In this document: positions 47,211 through 59,143 of the stretch, in pieces | Numbering within the stretch: position 1 is the stretch's first letter | Layout: each line of letters starts with the position of its first letter | Assembly: GCA_015680905.1 (NCBI GenBank) | Contig: CM027384.1 | Location: 65,107,001 to 65,171,000 of the forward strand | From: Coptis chinensis | Taxonomy: Eukaryota > Streptophyta > Magnoliopsida > Ranunculales > Ranunculaceae | Direction of reading: 5' to 3' | DNA length: 64,000 nucleotides | Notes under the pieces: model-generated | What the model was told of the DNA's origin: nothing | What the model saw: only the letters and a program-made list of their open reading frames with translations | The model's database searches: none | Program-made: the position numbers and the translations under genes

Positions 47211-47819
47211 GGAATAGCTGCGAATGATCCGGATACTACTGCCAAACCGGAAAATTCTGGTCCGAGAAGTCGAGCAGCTGGCGCTTCCTAACCTAGGTAG
47301 CGGCTCTTTGTATTTTGATTTCCAGAACTTAGCTGGTCGCTACTTTGACTTGAAGCGGGCGCTCGACCAAATTTTTCTCGACAATTTTTTAGGCCGAAGG
47401 CCAATTATTATTAGAAGCGGCGCCCCGAAGTTGCGAAATTGCGAAAATGAAGTCGAAACGTGGGAATCGCGGGTTTGAAGGGTGAGTGATGGAGTTTAGG
47501 TGTAGTGTGAGTTGTGAGGATAGATTGTATCAAGTTTAAATAGGCTTAAAGTTGCTAGAATGGATCGGAAAGTTGCCAAAACTAATTTCGGCAGTTTCCG
47601 GAAATCCTAAAATTTCCAAACTCGAAAACGGAAACAACTCATATCCTGGATTCTAATTCAAACCCAGTATCTCTTATTTGGATATTATGACTGAATGTAC
47701 CTATTTAATCTAGATTTCATCCTACAATGATTCTCAATCATAGATATGCCTATACGGCCATATTTTCACCTTACTCCGCAGTAAATTCTAACACTAGGGT
47801 TTTTTATAAAAAATAAAGC

Positions 47820-49345
47820 GTGAAATGATCAAACCACCCCCAAACAAGTTTGGAAGGTGGGATTAATATGAAACAAGCACACAAACTGAAAATAACCCCT
47901 TATATTAAAATTTTCATTCGAGTATCACTACAAAATTCACATTACTTGAAATAAAAATTACATTACAATAAAGACAACAAAAGTAAATAAAACAACAACT
48001 ACTAAAACATAAATAACAGGACTATCACTCCTCATCCTCTCTAAACACCTCGCCATCGGTGGCGGGGGGCCTGAACTTCAGTGGTGGCTCCCGGGCTCCG
48101 AAGGTCCAGCCAAGCCGCCCTTCGCCGTCGGCCGACGACGCCATGCCTAGTAGCTGTGTCCTCGGGCGAGTCCGTCGAGGTGGGAAGCGTGCTAGCATAT
48201 CTACTCTAAACCGACGGGGCTTCCATCTCACCCCTGCCTCCCATCTCTCATCCTCCCTCCTCCGGGTGCGGAGCTCGAAGTTCGCGATGAATAGTCGCCT
48301 GTCGAGTCCGGAGGTCTGCAGACAGAGAGTGTTGAGTGAACGCGATGCCCCTATGAAGCATAGCCATGCGCTCAAAGATCGACCAACACCTCTCGAAAGC
48401 ATCCGTATCAAAGCACGCGTGCGTCCTCCTCATCCTCCTCCGACTCATCCTCATCTACCCTCTCCTCCTCCTCCTCCGTTCCCCTATCCTCCGGCAATTT
48501 CCAGACTTGTTGGACACACTCCCTATAGATACGCGGGTTCCCGCGGGGGTAATGTAAATCCTCTCGAAGCCGAGTTGCCTTCATCTTCAACATGATCTTA
48601 GTGATAAGCACAGAAGAGGTGCCAACGACCGTCCAACCTCCCGATCATGTTCAAAAAAAACTCCGTGATACAGAAATCGTACTTCCGCTCTGGAGTATCC
48701 ATAGGACGGGAGGCAGGTCGACCGACCGATATCACCGACCTTGTCCTTGCCTAGGACATTCCGACCAATCCATCGGGTCAGCCGGTTGGTTGGTCCTCGA
48801 GAAGCTCCGGGCGCACACAATGGGAGTTTGGATTGTAGCTCCCATTGATGACAAATAACGCCATCAACGGCTCAACCCGTCAAACCGGGATCCTGTAAAA
48901 ACGGCATCCGATTGATTCTAGGCGAATGCCTAGAATCTCGACCAACAGCCCCGTAGTCAACTCCCTCCTCTTCTTCTTCACCAAAACAAAATCCGACTCC
49001 CTCCAACTCCCCGGTGTTGTAGAACCGTCCCACCAAGTCTTCATGGTAGAAGTCTTCGGTCGAAAGTACCGAGACTATTCCAGTCTCTACTAGCCATTTC
49101 GTCACCGTAAAACGGCCGAAATGGTCGGCGTGAAAAAATCTGCTCCCAGATAATACTGGCGTTGAGCCATTTAGAGTTTGATTACGGTTTGGGGTTTGTA
49201 GAGGGTGTGGTAGTGGTGGTTTTACTTGACCGACTTGAAGAACAGTGGAGGTGGTGGAGTGGTGGCGGCAGCACCAATTGGTTTGATTTTTCGGTGGTTT
49301 TTCGAGTTTTAAATTGGTGGAGTTTGTTTTGATTGGTGTTTGCAA
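47820..49345 (-). pseudogene. Y ORF3a, unknown function
   Basis: A series of minus-strand frames: 49345-48872 (FFHADHFGRFTVTKWLVETG, then an EEEEE stretch), 48820-48587 (LTRWIGRNVLGKDKVGDIG) and 48611-48408 (LITKIMLKMKATRLREDLHY, LPEDRGTEEEEERVDEDE). It matches X ORF3a at VTQWLGKNI, LVTKIML and LPEERADGVDQDEKDD. GC content is clearly higher here (48050-48550) than around it. The plus-strand frames over this stretch are shadows. Frameshifts separate the pieces. Confidence 0.5.
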
Positions 49346-50220
49346 ACAAAAATGGGGTTTGGATTTGCTTTTTGCTGGGTTTTTAGTTTCTTTTTATTTT
49401 TGCTTTTCTAGGTTTGGAGGTTGTTAATGGCGGTGGAAGATGAAGAACGCGATGAACTGTAGCTGAAAAGGTAAGAGCGCGAGCGCGCTCTCCATGGGCG
49501 CGGGTGGGCGCGAGTTGGGCCCAAGCCCAAAATCGAAATTTTTTTTTTTTTCGATTTTTTTTTCGCGAATTTCAAATCAAAATTCCCGCTTCGTTACATG
49601 TCCGATTTTTGCGAATGAGATATGGAAATGATCAGGAGAGAATTTCCTATCCAATGATCCATAAAACACTCTATTCCGACTTCGGATGACATACGAGATA
49701 GTGGAAAACGCCTCGAAGTGCGTGCATGACGTAAGTTATGCGAACGAATGAAATCTAAATGAATAGATCATGTCAATCCGAATCGTAATACAATAAAACG
49801 GCCTAAGCAACTCTAATGGGACATAAAACATTTTAGTACAGAAACACAAACACCCCACCCCCAAACAAATTTTTTACAACGAAGCTTAGAAAATTTGTTT
49901 TTAGCAGTGGGTCTTTTAAAGTCAGATTCCCGAGACTTCATAGATTACTATGTTTATTTTATTTTTATTTTTTTTATTTTAGTTTTAGAAGGAAAAACAA
50001 TAAGCAATAAAGACATAATTCACACCATAGAGAAACATGACTCAAAAATCCGAGAAAAACATGCAAGAGTGGAAAACGTGAACTATGTGAACCGTGGACT
50101 TAGGATCCGGTACTTACAGCCACACACTCCATAGGGAGGGCCCGGTTACCTTAATGGTGCACTCACCAATATATTGGAATGAAAGGAAATGCACCAACAC
50201 AGAAATTGAGTCGTTTATAG
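49346..50220 (-). other. Y segment joining the post-protease frame to ORF3a
   Basis: Contains a PPT-like tract (49855-49865, minus TTTGTTTGGGGGTGGGG) and blocks shared with the stretch after integrase in X. The shared blocks are GGTCTTTTAAAGTCAGATTC at 49913 and 63017, and GGATCCGG(T/C)ACTTACA(G/A)CCAC at 50103 and 63225. Confidence 0.6.
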
Positions 50221-51033
50221 TCAGATACTCAAGACTTTATCTAAGACATATGTATGAACATGCAGTTGATCATATATCAACAACCGAAATAGTTGTGGAT
50301 CATTCCATAAATAAATATCACAGCAAACATATCCAAATACAATGAAACACCAAGATTTCCTACGACTCAGCCTAGTGGAATCCAAACGAAGTTGGGTATC
50401 CTTATTGTGTAACCTATCATGCACCTTCTTTTTCATTTTTGAATGAGTGGGTGTTCTTGTAAATAAGTGTGGAAAAGTGAATGGTTGTGAAGGATATTGT
50501 GGATATGGAATAGTTTTAGAAAGACAGCATGTACACAATGAGGTTGTGGTTTTAGCACCGACCTCATTCATTGTGTGTGTAGGGACTGTCTCAATTCTGA
50601 AAATGAAGGTGTCAAATAGTTTGTCCTTCTGAAGTATCTGTTTGCTAGGAGGATTTAAAAAATTATAGAGCACAGAAGAAACAACAGGATCGAGTGCAAA
50701 CTCGGGGTTCCTTTGAAAGGGTGGAAGGAGGGGAATCGAGGTGGATGTTGTGCTAGTTAGTTCTTGATAGGGTGAATTGTCACCTACTCGAAGAAACTCA
50801 TCAAATTCCTCATCTAGATTGGTCATATCCACATTACTATGGTAGTCCTCTACATCTTTGAGAAAGTCATCTATCCCGTCCTCATCAATAACATGTGTAT
50901 CGACTAGTGTAGGAATGAAAATGTTGGAGTCTGACTTTCCAAAGGAAAGAATTTTGGGCATATGACTATCAGGGAACGTGTTGTTGAAATAATCTCGAGC
51001 AAAGCTCTCGATCATGCTAACCTCTCCATCCAT
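50221..51033 (-). pseudogene. Y post-protease pol linker, ends at RT deletion
   Basis: A 270-residue frame, acidic at first (DEDGIDDFLKDVEDYHSNVD, NLDEEFDEFLRVGD) as in the linker between protease and RT of this lineage. Its last third (after about 50560) loses that character and passes into sequence that in X lies downstream of integrase. Thus the frame is probably a fusion across the RT-RH-IN deletion. No RT motif (FLDGYSG, FMDD) exists anywhere in Y. Confidence 0.5.
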
Positions 51034-51078
51034 AGACGAATCGGGTAATCGGCGTCCTTGTTTTAAAAAACATTGACT

Positions 51079-51720
51079 TTAACAAAGAAGATGGCCAAAA
51101 GACATGGACATTGAACCATCACGGCAATTAATGAGCGCATTGGCAGTTGCCAAGAAGGGACGCCCTAAAATGATCGGGACAGAGTCGTTAGCGACTTCTG
51201 TATCGAGGACTACAAAATCAGCCGGATAGTAGAAATCCTGAACTTTTACCAACACATTTTCGACTACACCCTTAGGATACTTAATAGACCGATCAGCTAA
51301 TTGCAACGTCATTTTAGTGGGTTGCATCTTGTCTAGACCTATTTGTCTATACAAATAAAATGGGAGTAAGTTAACACTAGCCCCCAGGTCTAATAACGCG
51401 GTCGTCGTATAGGAATCTCCTAAGGTGCATTGTGACAATGGGATCTACCGGTGGTCCTTGTACTTAACAATTCCATTATGTTCAGATAAGGTTGGGAATT
51501 GTTCTGTTAAAAAGGCATCTTTTGGTATATTGGTCTTACGCCTAGTAGTACACAATTCCTTAAGAAACTTAGCATGATGTGGTAGCTTTTTAATAGCTTC
51601 GAGGAAGGGAAGGTTTATAGTTAGATTCTTAAAAACATCCCTAATCTCCTCATAATTTGTATCCTTAGTTAACATGGCTAATTTTTGTGGAAACGGTGGT
51701 TTCGGCTCTATATTTAGCAA
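51079..51720 (-). pseudogene. Y aspartic protease
   Basis: Frames 51720-51445 (NIEPKPPFPQKL, LPHHAKFLKELCTTRRK) and 51438-51079, which holds the active site TTALLDLGASVNLLPF, the flap region LADRSIKYPKGVVENVLVKV and IILGRPFLATANALI. D-L-G-A-S in place of D-S/T-G is the normal form in Athila. One small frameshift near 51440 separates the two. Nearly intact otherwise. Confidence 0.85.
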
Positions 51721-51739
51721 TGGTATCTCCCGGATGTTG

Positions 51740-53489
51740 TCCGTAGCTTTTTCGTTTCTTTGGTTGTGTTATAACCGGTACTTCTACGATGGTAGGCTCT
51801 TCAGTTTCTATTTCAAGATTCTAGTAATATAGCGGGTGTAGGGAGATCTTGGTGGGGTAACTATAGGCATAGTTACCTTGTTATCAACCACTCTGCCGAA
51901 CGAGAGTGGTGATTGCATTTATCTCACCTACATTTTCATATTCATTACTAGTATTATCCGCTTACCTCAAAAGGTCGTGTTTGTTGTTTTAGGATTAGGT
52001 ATTACGTTACTGAAACACACCTTTGGTTTGGGCTTTATCTTGAGCCAACCGTTGGGTTAAATTAGTTACGGATTGTAGAAGCCGCCGGTTGGATTGAGCC
52101 ATGGTTTGGAAAAGTTTTGGCTCACTTGTATAAAGGTGTCAAGATCGATCCGGCCGTGTGGGTGTAGTGGTCACGGGTGGTGTTACCGAACTATTTCCGT
52201 GAATTATTTATTGGTGGATTTTGATAGTTATTATTTACCTAACGATACCTCTATTAGCATTATAATTATTATAATTACCTTGACCTTGTGCTTGACCTTG
52301 TCGAGGTTGCACTTGGTTGTTATAATTATTAAAATTACCCCGACCACGCCCTTGTCGTGAGTGGAGCTTGGTTAAAAGCTCTGCGTTTATTAACCTAACA
52401 TATTGATGATTGTACCCTTTGAGGTGTGACGTTTTGGTTATTTCTCCAACCGAAGTTGGGATTTTGTCTCCAAGGGCGTTAGGTTCACTATTAATGGAAC
52501 AAGCATGTTCATAGGCTATAGACGATGGGATTCGGGATGCTCGGGACTCCAACGAAACTACATGGATTTGAATTTACATTCATAACGGGATTGGCTTTTG
52601 TTGTACGTAAAATGGCATCTACCTTTTTGTGAGGGATTCAATTAGAGTTTTAAGCTCGATCTGATTTAACCTCAAACATACCGGGTAGCCTTAATCGTGG
52701 AAGAAGAACTAGCGAGCGGAGTAATCGCCACTACCCCCAATTATTATTACGCTTTAGTTTGGTCCTCTAAAATTTATAAAGCCTCCGAGGCTCCTTTGTT
52801 TAAGAAACTACCCCGTTCATTATGTCAAGGACTTCTTTATGGTGATGTTGAAGTCCTTTGAAAAGGCACGAACTAACGTGTCTTTAAGCTAAGTTATGAT
52901 GTGGACACTCTATAAGCGGATCGGTGAAACGATTCCAAGCCTCTGAAAAATGTTTCATGAGGATTTTGTCGAAAAGAAATGAATCTTAGAAAGCATCTCA
53001 TCCGTCTTTAGGGGTGGGTAAAAATGTTCCATAAACAACAACAAGTTTAGCCCACGAGTCCACGCAATTAGGGCGCTTTGGGCCAAACCAAGACGCCTTT
53101 ATCGGGCTAGGTGAAAGGGAATACCCTTAATTTAATTTGTTCAACCAACCGTAGGATGGTGGAATGTTGTTAGGACTTGTTCAATCCTACGATGTCTTTG
53201 GTAAGGTTTTTCATGGTCTAAACCATGAAAACGGGTAACAAATTAAAAATATTTGGAGGGATTCTCAAATCCCCACCGGGTTTGCTAGAACGATGCAAGA
53301 TTTGGGGCTATCGCCAAGGCTTTGTAGAAGTCCGGAGAGAGGAGTCTCTTTTCTTCCCCATTATATCGGGTATGGTGTGTGTGGAATAGTAGCTAGAGGT
53401 GTAGTGTGTGGTATACTAGATAGACTTGATTGTTGATGTTGTTGTGTATTTACGCTTCGGTGTTTTGTACGACTGCACCTTAATCTCAT
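51740..53489 (-). pseudogene. gag: Y gag, heavily frameshifted
   Basis: Starts at 53489 with MRLR, as in W. The capsid core (about 53060-52760) and the Asn/Tyr linker (52552-52235, GNYNNYNANRGIV) match W. Compared with W the differences are dominated by single-base losses, so no frame longer than about 100 codons survives. This contrasts with the nearly open protease next to it. Confidence 0.7.
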
Positions 53490-54017
53490 GCAAGACTAAG
53501 TCGAGCTTAACTACACATGCAACACTCCAAACAATTCTCGATATACTAGTATAAAACCTCTAACGGAGATCGCGAGGTGTGGAAGAAAGGAATACCTGAT
53601 TAAGGCCCTTGCTTCGCTTATGAATAGCGTCTTGTTTACGCGTGTTCGGTGTATATAAGAGAAATAGAACACTGAAAAACTTGATAACTCGAAGTTCAAA
53701 TCAAACCGTGGAAATCCCGGAAATTCGAGAAGAAGCGCTGGCGCTTCTATCTTAAGCGGCGCTTTCAAGGCAAAGTCGAAGCTCGAGAAGATAGCTGGTC
53801 GCGCTCTCTTTGAAGCGTGGCCTTCGATGTATAAACGAAGTCCAATAAGATAGCGGGTCGCGCGCTTTTGAAGCGCGGCCTTCGATCGTTTTTCCAAAAT
53901 TTTCCAAAAAACGAAAACCAGGAACCACGGTATGAATCAAACAAGGGTGGGTGGGTGAAATGGGACTTAAAAATTACTAATTCTATTATGAAAACAATGA
54001 TAAAGTGCAACTAAGAT

Positions 54018-54030
54018 GGCAGCGGCGCCA
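54018..54030 (-). promoter_or_regulatory. primer-binding site of Y (tRNA-Asp type)
   Basis: The minus strand reads TGGCGCCGCTGCC two bases after the LTR, one difference from the tRNA-Asp complement TGGCGCCGTTGCC. Confidence 0.8.
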
Positions 54031-54032
54031 TT

Positions 54033-55422
54033 TGATAAACGTAAAATGAATAGTCTACCTACGAAATGAACGATGAATTCAAAACGTAAGTAAACTAAAC
54101 TTATTACTGATGCTATCTTGTTTATCAAAGAATTATTCTACTCTCAACCAATTGAGATATAGGGGAGTAGATAGAGTTCGTTCCACTCCTAGTTCCCTAG
54201 CATGGATGTTTTCTAATCTAACTAGTCGTTTTTAAGTCTATGAGAGTTTTACGAAGGGAATTATACTACGATGCAACTACCCACAAGATGCAACTAGTCG
54301 ATTATCTAAATAACTATGGGAATGCTACGTTGATTCTATGATAAGGAGTTAGAGGGGGATTGATTCCACCTTAACTCAACTTAATCCACTAACGACGAAT
54401 CGTCGTAATCCGAATTGAACTGCTTCGCAGAACAATTGGTTATTCCTAATCCCTAATTATACATGGCATTTCTACCAATTCATAACTAGCATGTGAACAA
54501 TTAAACCCATTCTCATGGTGAACTAATCATTTCTAGAGTGGAATGGAAAATACTGACGACTTCTACGATAATCGAATCAAGCTTTCATCAAGGGCTTCAC
54601 TACCCCTCTAATGGAGGTTTAGCCTTGAATCATTCCGCAATCATTTCCATTTAGATTAAAACTAAACATAATATAAAGCATTGAAATTTATTTAATTAAA
54701 CAATAATAAAATCTAATTTAATGACTAAATTGAACTAAGGACATGAATTGAAATTAGATCTAGAATTGTAATTGACAAAATCGAAATGGATAAAGAATAC
54801 TACTTTATTGATCTAATCAAATGAAGAACAAGATTCAAAGGTTTAATCTAATAAGGGATTTGAAACTAATTAAAGAAAAACAATTAAATCTAGATCTAGA
54901 AGCTATTTTAATGGCTACTTTCTATTCTAAGCTATGAACCCTAATTCTCTACTAATTAATCTACCATTAACAAAGACTTAAGCTTTTGTTCTTATACATT
55001 CAGATCCAAAATTCGTGCATGGGCTTGGAGCCAGGGTTTGGGCCGCAGAATCGGGCCCAAAACCCAATTCTTTCAAATCAAAAGGCCTCTTCAGCTGCAG
55101 TTGACTTCCACAGACTTTTCGTCCACTTCTGCTCCTCTGATTGGGTCAAGGCTTGACTATTACAAAGCTCTTTCCGAGGCGGTCGTTTTGACATAAGGTA
55201 TGCCCAATTCGGTGGTCCGAGTCCAAAGATACGGCTTTCGAAGTTCTCACGACTTTTGCTCCTCAGATCTCGCTAAAGTGGTACATTTCGCACATAATGG
55301 ACTTTGAAGCCCGAAATGCATAAAAACGCGAATCGTCGTGTTAACTCTTACTTATTATTCACATAATTGGTCTAACAGTATGATTATTAAGGGGTTAAAA
55401 CTACAGTTTTGGGCTCTTATCA
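54033..55422 (-). repeat. 5' LTR of element Y
   Basis: 1,390 bp, 13 bp shorter than its partner through scattered 1-base losses. Same termini. Confidence 0.95.
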
Positions 55423-55745
55423 CTGGACTAGGAATGAATTCAGGCTGGATACTCTCTTGGCCAAACAAGTGAGGATCATAGCTTTTCGTCTGACCTACCC
55501 CCTCAATATCTCTCTGAGTAGCAAGTGACACATATTCTCCAACAGCCATGCTACAAGTTAAGCACCAGCACCAGCACCAGCAACAGCAACAACTACTCCT
55601 ACCAGGATCATATCCCACCGATCCTTGCTTGCAGCTGCCACACCAAACATAAGTGAAGTAGTAGAAAGCAGTCCATCATTTGAACCAAGTATAGCGGCTC
55701 TAAGCCACTGACGAAGAGCTGAAAAAAGCTTTCAGGGTATTTGAT
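55423..55745 (-). pseudogene. VIT/nodulin-21-like iron transporter fragment, upstream part
   Basis: Minus strand: QWLRAAILGSNDGLLSTTSL, MFGVAAASKDRWDMILVG, then a GCT/GGT (Ala-Gly) repeat that runs into a stop. In another frame it continues CSMAVGEYVSLATQRDIEG. The RAA.LG.NDGL.STTSLM.GV and CSMA.GE(Y/F)VS...QRDIE blocks define plant vacuolar-iron-transporter-like proteins. The Ala-Gly repeat (CCAGCA units on plus, 55564-55590) has expanded out of frame. It is cut at 55427 by element Y; the rest is at 42690-43012. Confidence 0.8.
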
Positions 55746-55782
55746 AAAGATCAAAATGCTTTCTTCATATCTGCTAATGAGG
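55708..55782 (+). pseudogene. calmodulin exon fragment, third EF-hand
   Basis: TDEELKKAFRVFDKDQNAFF is followed by ISANE and a GTAAAA donor-like end. This is the E-helix and loop of calmodulin EF-hand 3 (S/T-EEEL..AFRVFDKDQNGFISA). The loop Gly after DKDQN is replaced (NAFF), and one residue is inserted. It overlaps the VIT piece by about 35 bp on opposite strands. Confidence 0.8.
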
Positions 55783-57630
55783 TAAAACTTTTCTACTATA
55801 ATGTATGTACGTTTTAGCTCTGTTTCTATTAGTTAATCACTTCTACTAGCTACGTCAAAGGTATCAGTCATTCAGTCCCATTGGATGACCATTTAAATTG
55901 TAATGTCTGGCTTCTTAAAGGTCATTGAGTCATTAACATTGTTTACACGAATTACGTTTAATTGGAAGAAAGAAATTCCATGTGCTTTTGTACGCTGTGT
56001 TGACATCATGCATATTTCGTGTTGATACATACCAATAGGAAAAGCATCTGTCAATTCACATTGTTCAAGTCCAGAGTACCTTTTGTTGTACCTGACAACT
56101 CAATACAATTGAACTTCTCAAACGCAAGAGTTAATGTTTTAATCGACAATAAAAATCATATAGGTAACAATCAGGTTGTACAAAGCATATAAGGAAACTT
56201 GGAAAGGTTCAGATCAAAGCAGGGCGGTTTCTATCACACACCGTGATCTCTTTATTAACAAACGGTTAATGATATCAAAGCAGGGCGGTTTCTATCACAC
56301 ACGATGGTCCCTTCTCTTCCCCTCTTCCATTATGTTGTGATTTCGCTCTCAAATCACGTTATAGATGGTTTTGTATTCTTTCGGCGGTGTTCTCAAAATT
56401 TGGTTTAGTGCTTTGAGACATAGAGACTATTGTATTGTCGTTTTGGATATAGAATTCCAGTGGATGCGTCCATGTACTATGTTGAATAGGTTAGTAATTT
56501 AGAATCATATATACAGATTGTTTTAACGTGCTATGCAACTCAGAGTTTGATTGAGAGACAAATCAGCTGGAGGGGAGCTACATGTTTGATGGACTCTTTA
56601 GTTCTATTTATCACTTTAACTTGGATTCTACTAAAACAGATCTAATATAATTGGATCTCCTCTCGAATATGAATTGCAATGGCTTGAAAATCACTGTGTA
56701 CCCATTTCAAATTAATTGGAATTAACTAACTTGCAATTAAGTGAGTGTCTGTGTGAAATCACCAATTATACCTTTGTGTTCACACTTCTATATATCATAT
56801 ATCATGAAATGGAACTCTTGAACATGCAAATTTGTAGTCCAGTGCAACAAAGTTGTTCCTAGCTCAATTTTGATTTTTGATTCCTTTCTATATATTCTAC
56901 TTAGAATTAGAATGACTAGGCATATGTATTTTGTGTAATGTTGAACGATATTATCAACTTTTATTTACGTAGAGCAAAATAGTCTAGACTCTAGGGTTTA
57001 AGTTTCCACGTATGCTTAAGGCTACGAGTTAGACAACTAGCCATACCAAGTGCTTGATAGGTCTTCATTGAGGGAGTCTAAGCATTGATATCTAAAAACT
57101 ACATCCCCTCAACTCCAAATATTCACAGCACACAAGAATACCATTTAAGCACAATTAATAGCCACGGTTACATAATTTTTAATTTCTTTGTACATGCATT
57201 CATTTGAATAATTACTGTGACGTCACTTTCTTACATATATTGCACTTGCCACCCGAAATCTTTTTTTCTTCAAGGATTGATGACAATTTTACAATGACTT
57301 CCCGCAGAAGAGGAAGAGAAACCACTGCTTATTGCTTTGGCCGCAGAAGAGGATGAACAAGAGTCTGGTTTCATCAACGCTTTATTCAATTTGATTCATA
57401 TGTATACCTTTATTTGAGTGACTCTTATTTCAGATATTATTTTCGCTTGGGTTTTCTCTAGAATCTTTTGTCAATAGCCACTTCTATCGAACAACATGAA
57501 GTATGAGAGTGCTTCATCAAAGGTGAGTATCTTAATTATGTTATTTTATATATATATATATATCTCTGATATCAGCAATGTAACATGTATATATGTTGCA
57601 CTTAATAAGCTTAATGATGGTTTTGGACAG
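55783..57630. other. Helitron interior, unassigned
   Basis: No recognised gene. A stretch at about 57308-57410 (EEEEKPLLIALAAEEDEQES in one frame) looks exon-like but is not assigned. A short (TA)n run lies at 57547-57562. Confidence 0.3.
56213..56302. repeat. 29-bp direct repeat, 61 bp apart
   Basis: AGCAGGGCGGTTTCTATCAC and its flanks occur at 56213-56241 and 56274-56302 without a difference. Confidence 0.9.
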
Positions 57631-57735
<105 letters not shown>

Positions 57736-57736
57736 C

Positions 57737-59143
57737 AATGCAAGAATTGTTCTATGGGAAAATCTACCTTAGTCTGAAGTCAATGGCAGGTGTGACTTTC
57801 ATTCTATTTTTTTTTTTAATACTTCATTAACCTCTATTTTTGTGTTATAGTGATTATCCAACTTATATCATGTCCATCATTGTAATGAGGTATTGCGAAG
57901 GGAAGAGCTAACATGCCAGTTGATAATATTTTCATTATATATAGTCACTAGAGCCTATGATGGTCTCACCTAGAAAATACTTAGGTAGTCGGGGATTCAT
58001 TTACCTTACTCATTTTTTAAAATTAATATGTTTCTCTAGAGCACTAATATATAAGAATATTTGGTGCTAGAATTGCAAAATTGTTAGAATATTTGGTGGC
58101 CTTTGCATGCCTAAATACTAATTTGCGGAGACTTTCAAGACGATATATGAGAATAATGAATGATGGATGAGTACTTATCTTTTAGACAATAATTTATGAT
58201 GTAAGCTGAATTTTTAGATACCGTTCTTAGTTTTTAGTCACATTACATGAGCTTTCTTCAGTTAAATCAAGCTCTTTAGGCTATTAAAAGCAAGAAAACG
58301 AGCAATGAGCACTGAAACGGCTAGCCTTCATATCTATGTCAATAATCTCCCACCATTTTCTCTCATTTTGAGAGAGGAAGGCACTTCCATTGTAAGATTT
58401 ATCAACTCTCTCCATGTTGTAGAGAGTAGTCGAAGTGTTTGATACTTAACTGCCAGTAGGCTCTCATCTAGCTCTCAATGCGAATTGTGAGATTTTAAGC
58501 GTGTTTTTCTAAAGTGTTGGGACAAGTTCTTGATGTATAAGGACAATGCAACATATCAGCTGATCCATCATCGCTTGAGGGGTAGATGGTTGCAACATAT
58601 TAGCTATTATAGTAGAGGACAAGTCAGAGCGACATACTTTTTTTTGTTATTGGTGTACTTTAATTCTTATATTGATGTAATATCCTATGTAAACTGAGTA
58701 TGCCGTTGTGCCGCAGATGCCATTGTAACTCCATTTTGGATGAATGATTAACAAACCAAATGACTAAGTTTTGGAGGTTATGTACCATTCTTCTAATTCA
58801 ATACCTACGGTTGTATATTACCTATTTACCTAAGGTTTGTATACTGATTTCAGTGAATGACGTTACAGAGATGTTTTTGATGTACTAACTTTTTATCTTT
58901 GTCGCCTGCAGTGTGCACTTGCTAGGATGAGAGGCTCAAAGTACGTGTGATTTGGAGATAAACTTATTAGTTTATTGCTTACATGTGTCTATGAAATCAA
59001 ATAGAATTGGAGATCCCTTTTAAGTAAAATTTTAAACGGCTGCCAGTGTGTATGCTTAGGCATAATGTGAATTATAAGTATGCTCACCGAAATAATATTT
59101 ACACTCTTCGGTAAGTTTTACTATAAAAAAAAAATTAGACATC
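57737..59143. other. Helitron 3' part, no gene seen
   Basis: AT-rich sequence up to the terminal hairpin; no coding homology recognised. Confidence 0.35.

Larger units (their letters stand above)
43013..55422 (-). mobile_element. LTR retrotransposon Y (Athila-like, pol-deleted), complete with TSD
   Basis: Minus-strand element of 12,410 bp: 5' LTR 55422-54033, PBS 54030-54018, gag, protease, post-protease frame, ORF3a, ORF3b, PPT 44430-44416, 3' LTR 44415-43013. Perfect TSD CTGGA at 43008-43012 and 55423-55427. RT, RNase H and integrase are absent, so it would need another element's enzymes. It splits a VIT-like gene fragment. Confidence 0.95.

Noticed and set aside
47224-47478. 84-residue plus-strand frame
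   Set aside because: Antisense to the start of ORF3b in Y and without any recognised motif.
48059-48595. 178-residue plus-strand frame in GC-rich DNA
   Set aside because: It lies antisense to ORF3a of Y, has Pro/Ser-rich composition typical of a shadow of Glu/Asp/Arg-rich code, and no counterpart in X.
58033-58060. TCTCTAGAGCACTAATATAT as the Helitron 5' end
   Set aside because: It is preceded by T and not A, and would leave the gene fragments outside the element; 37300 fits better.
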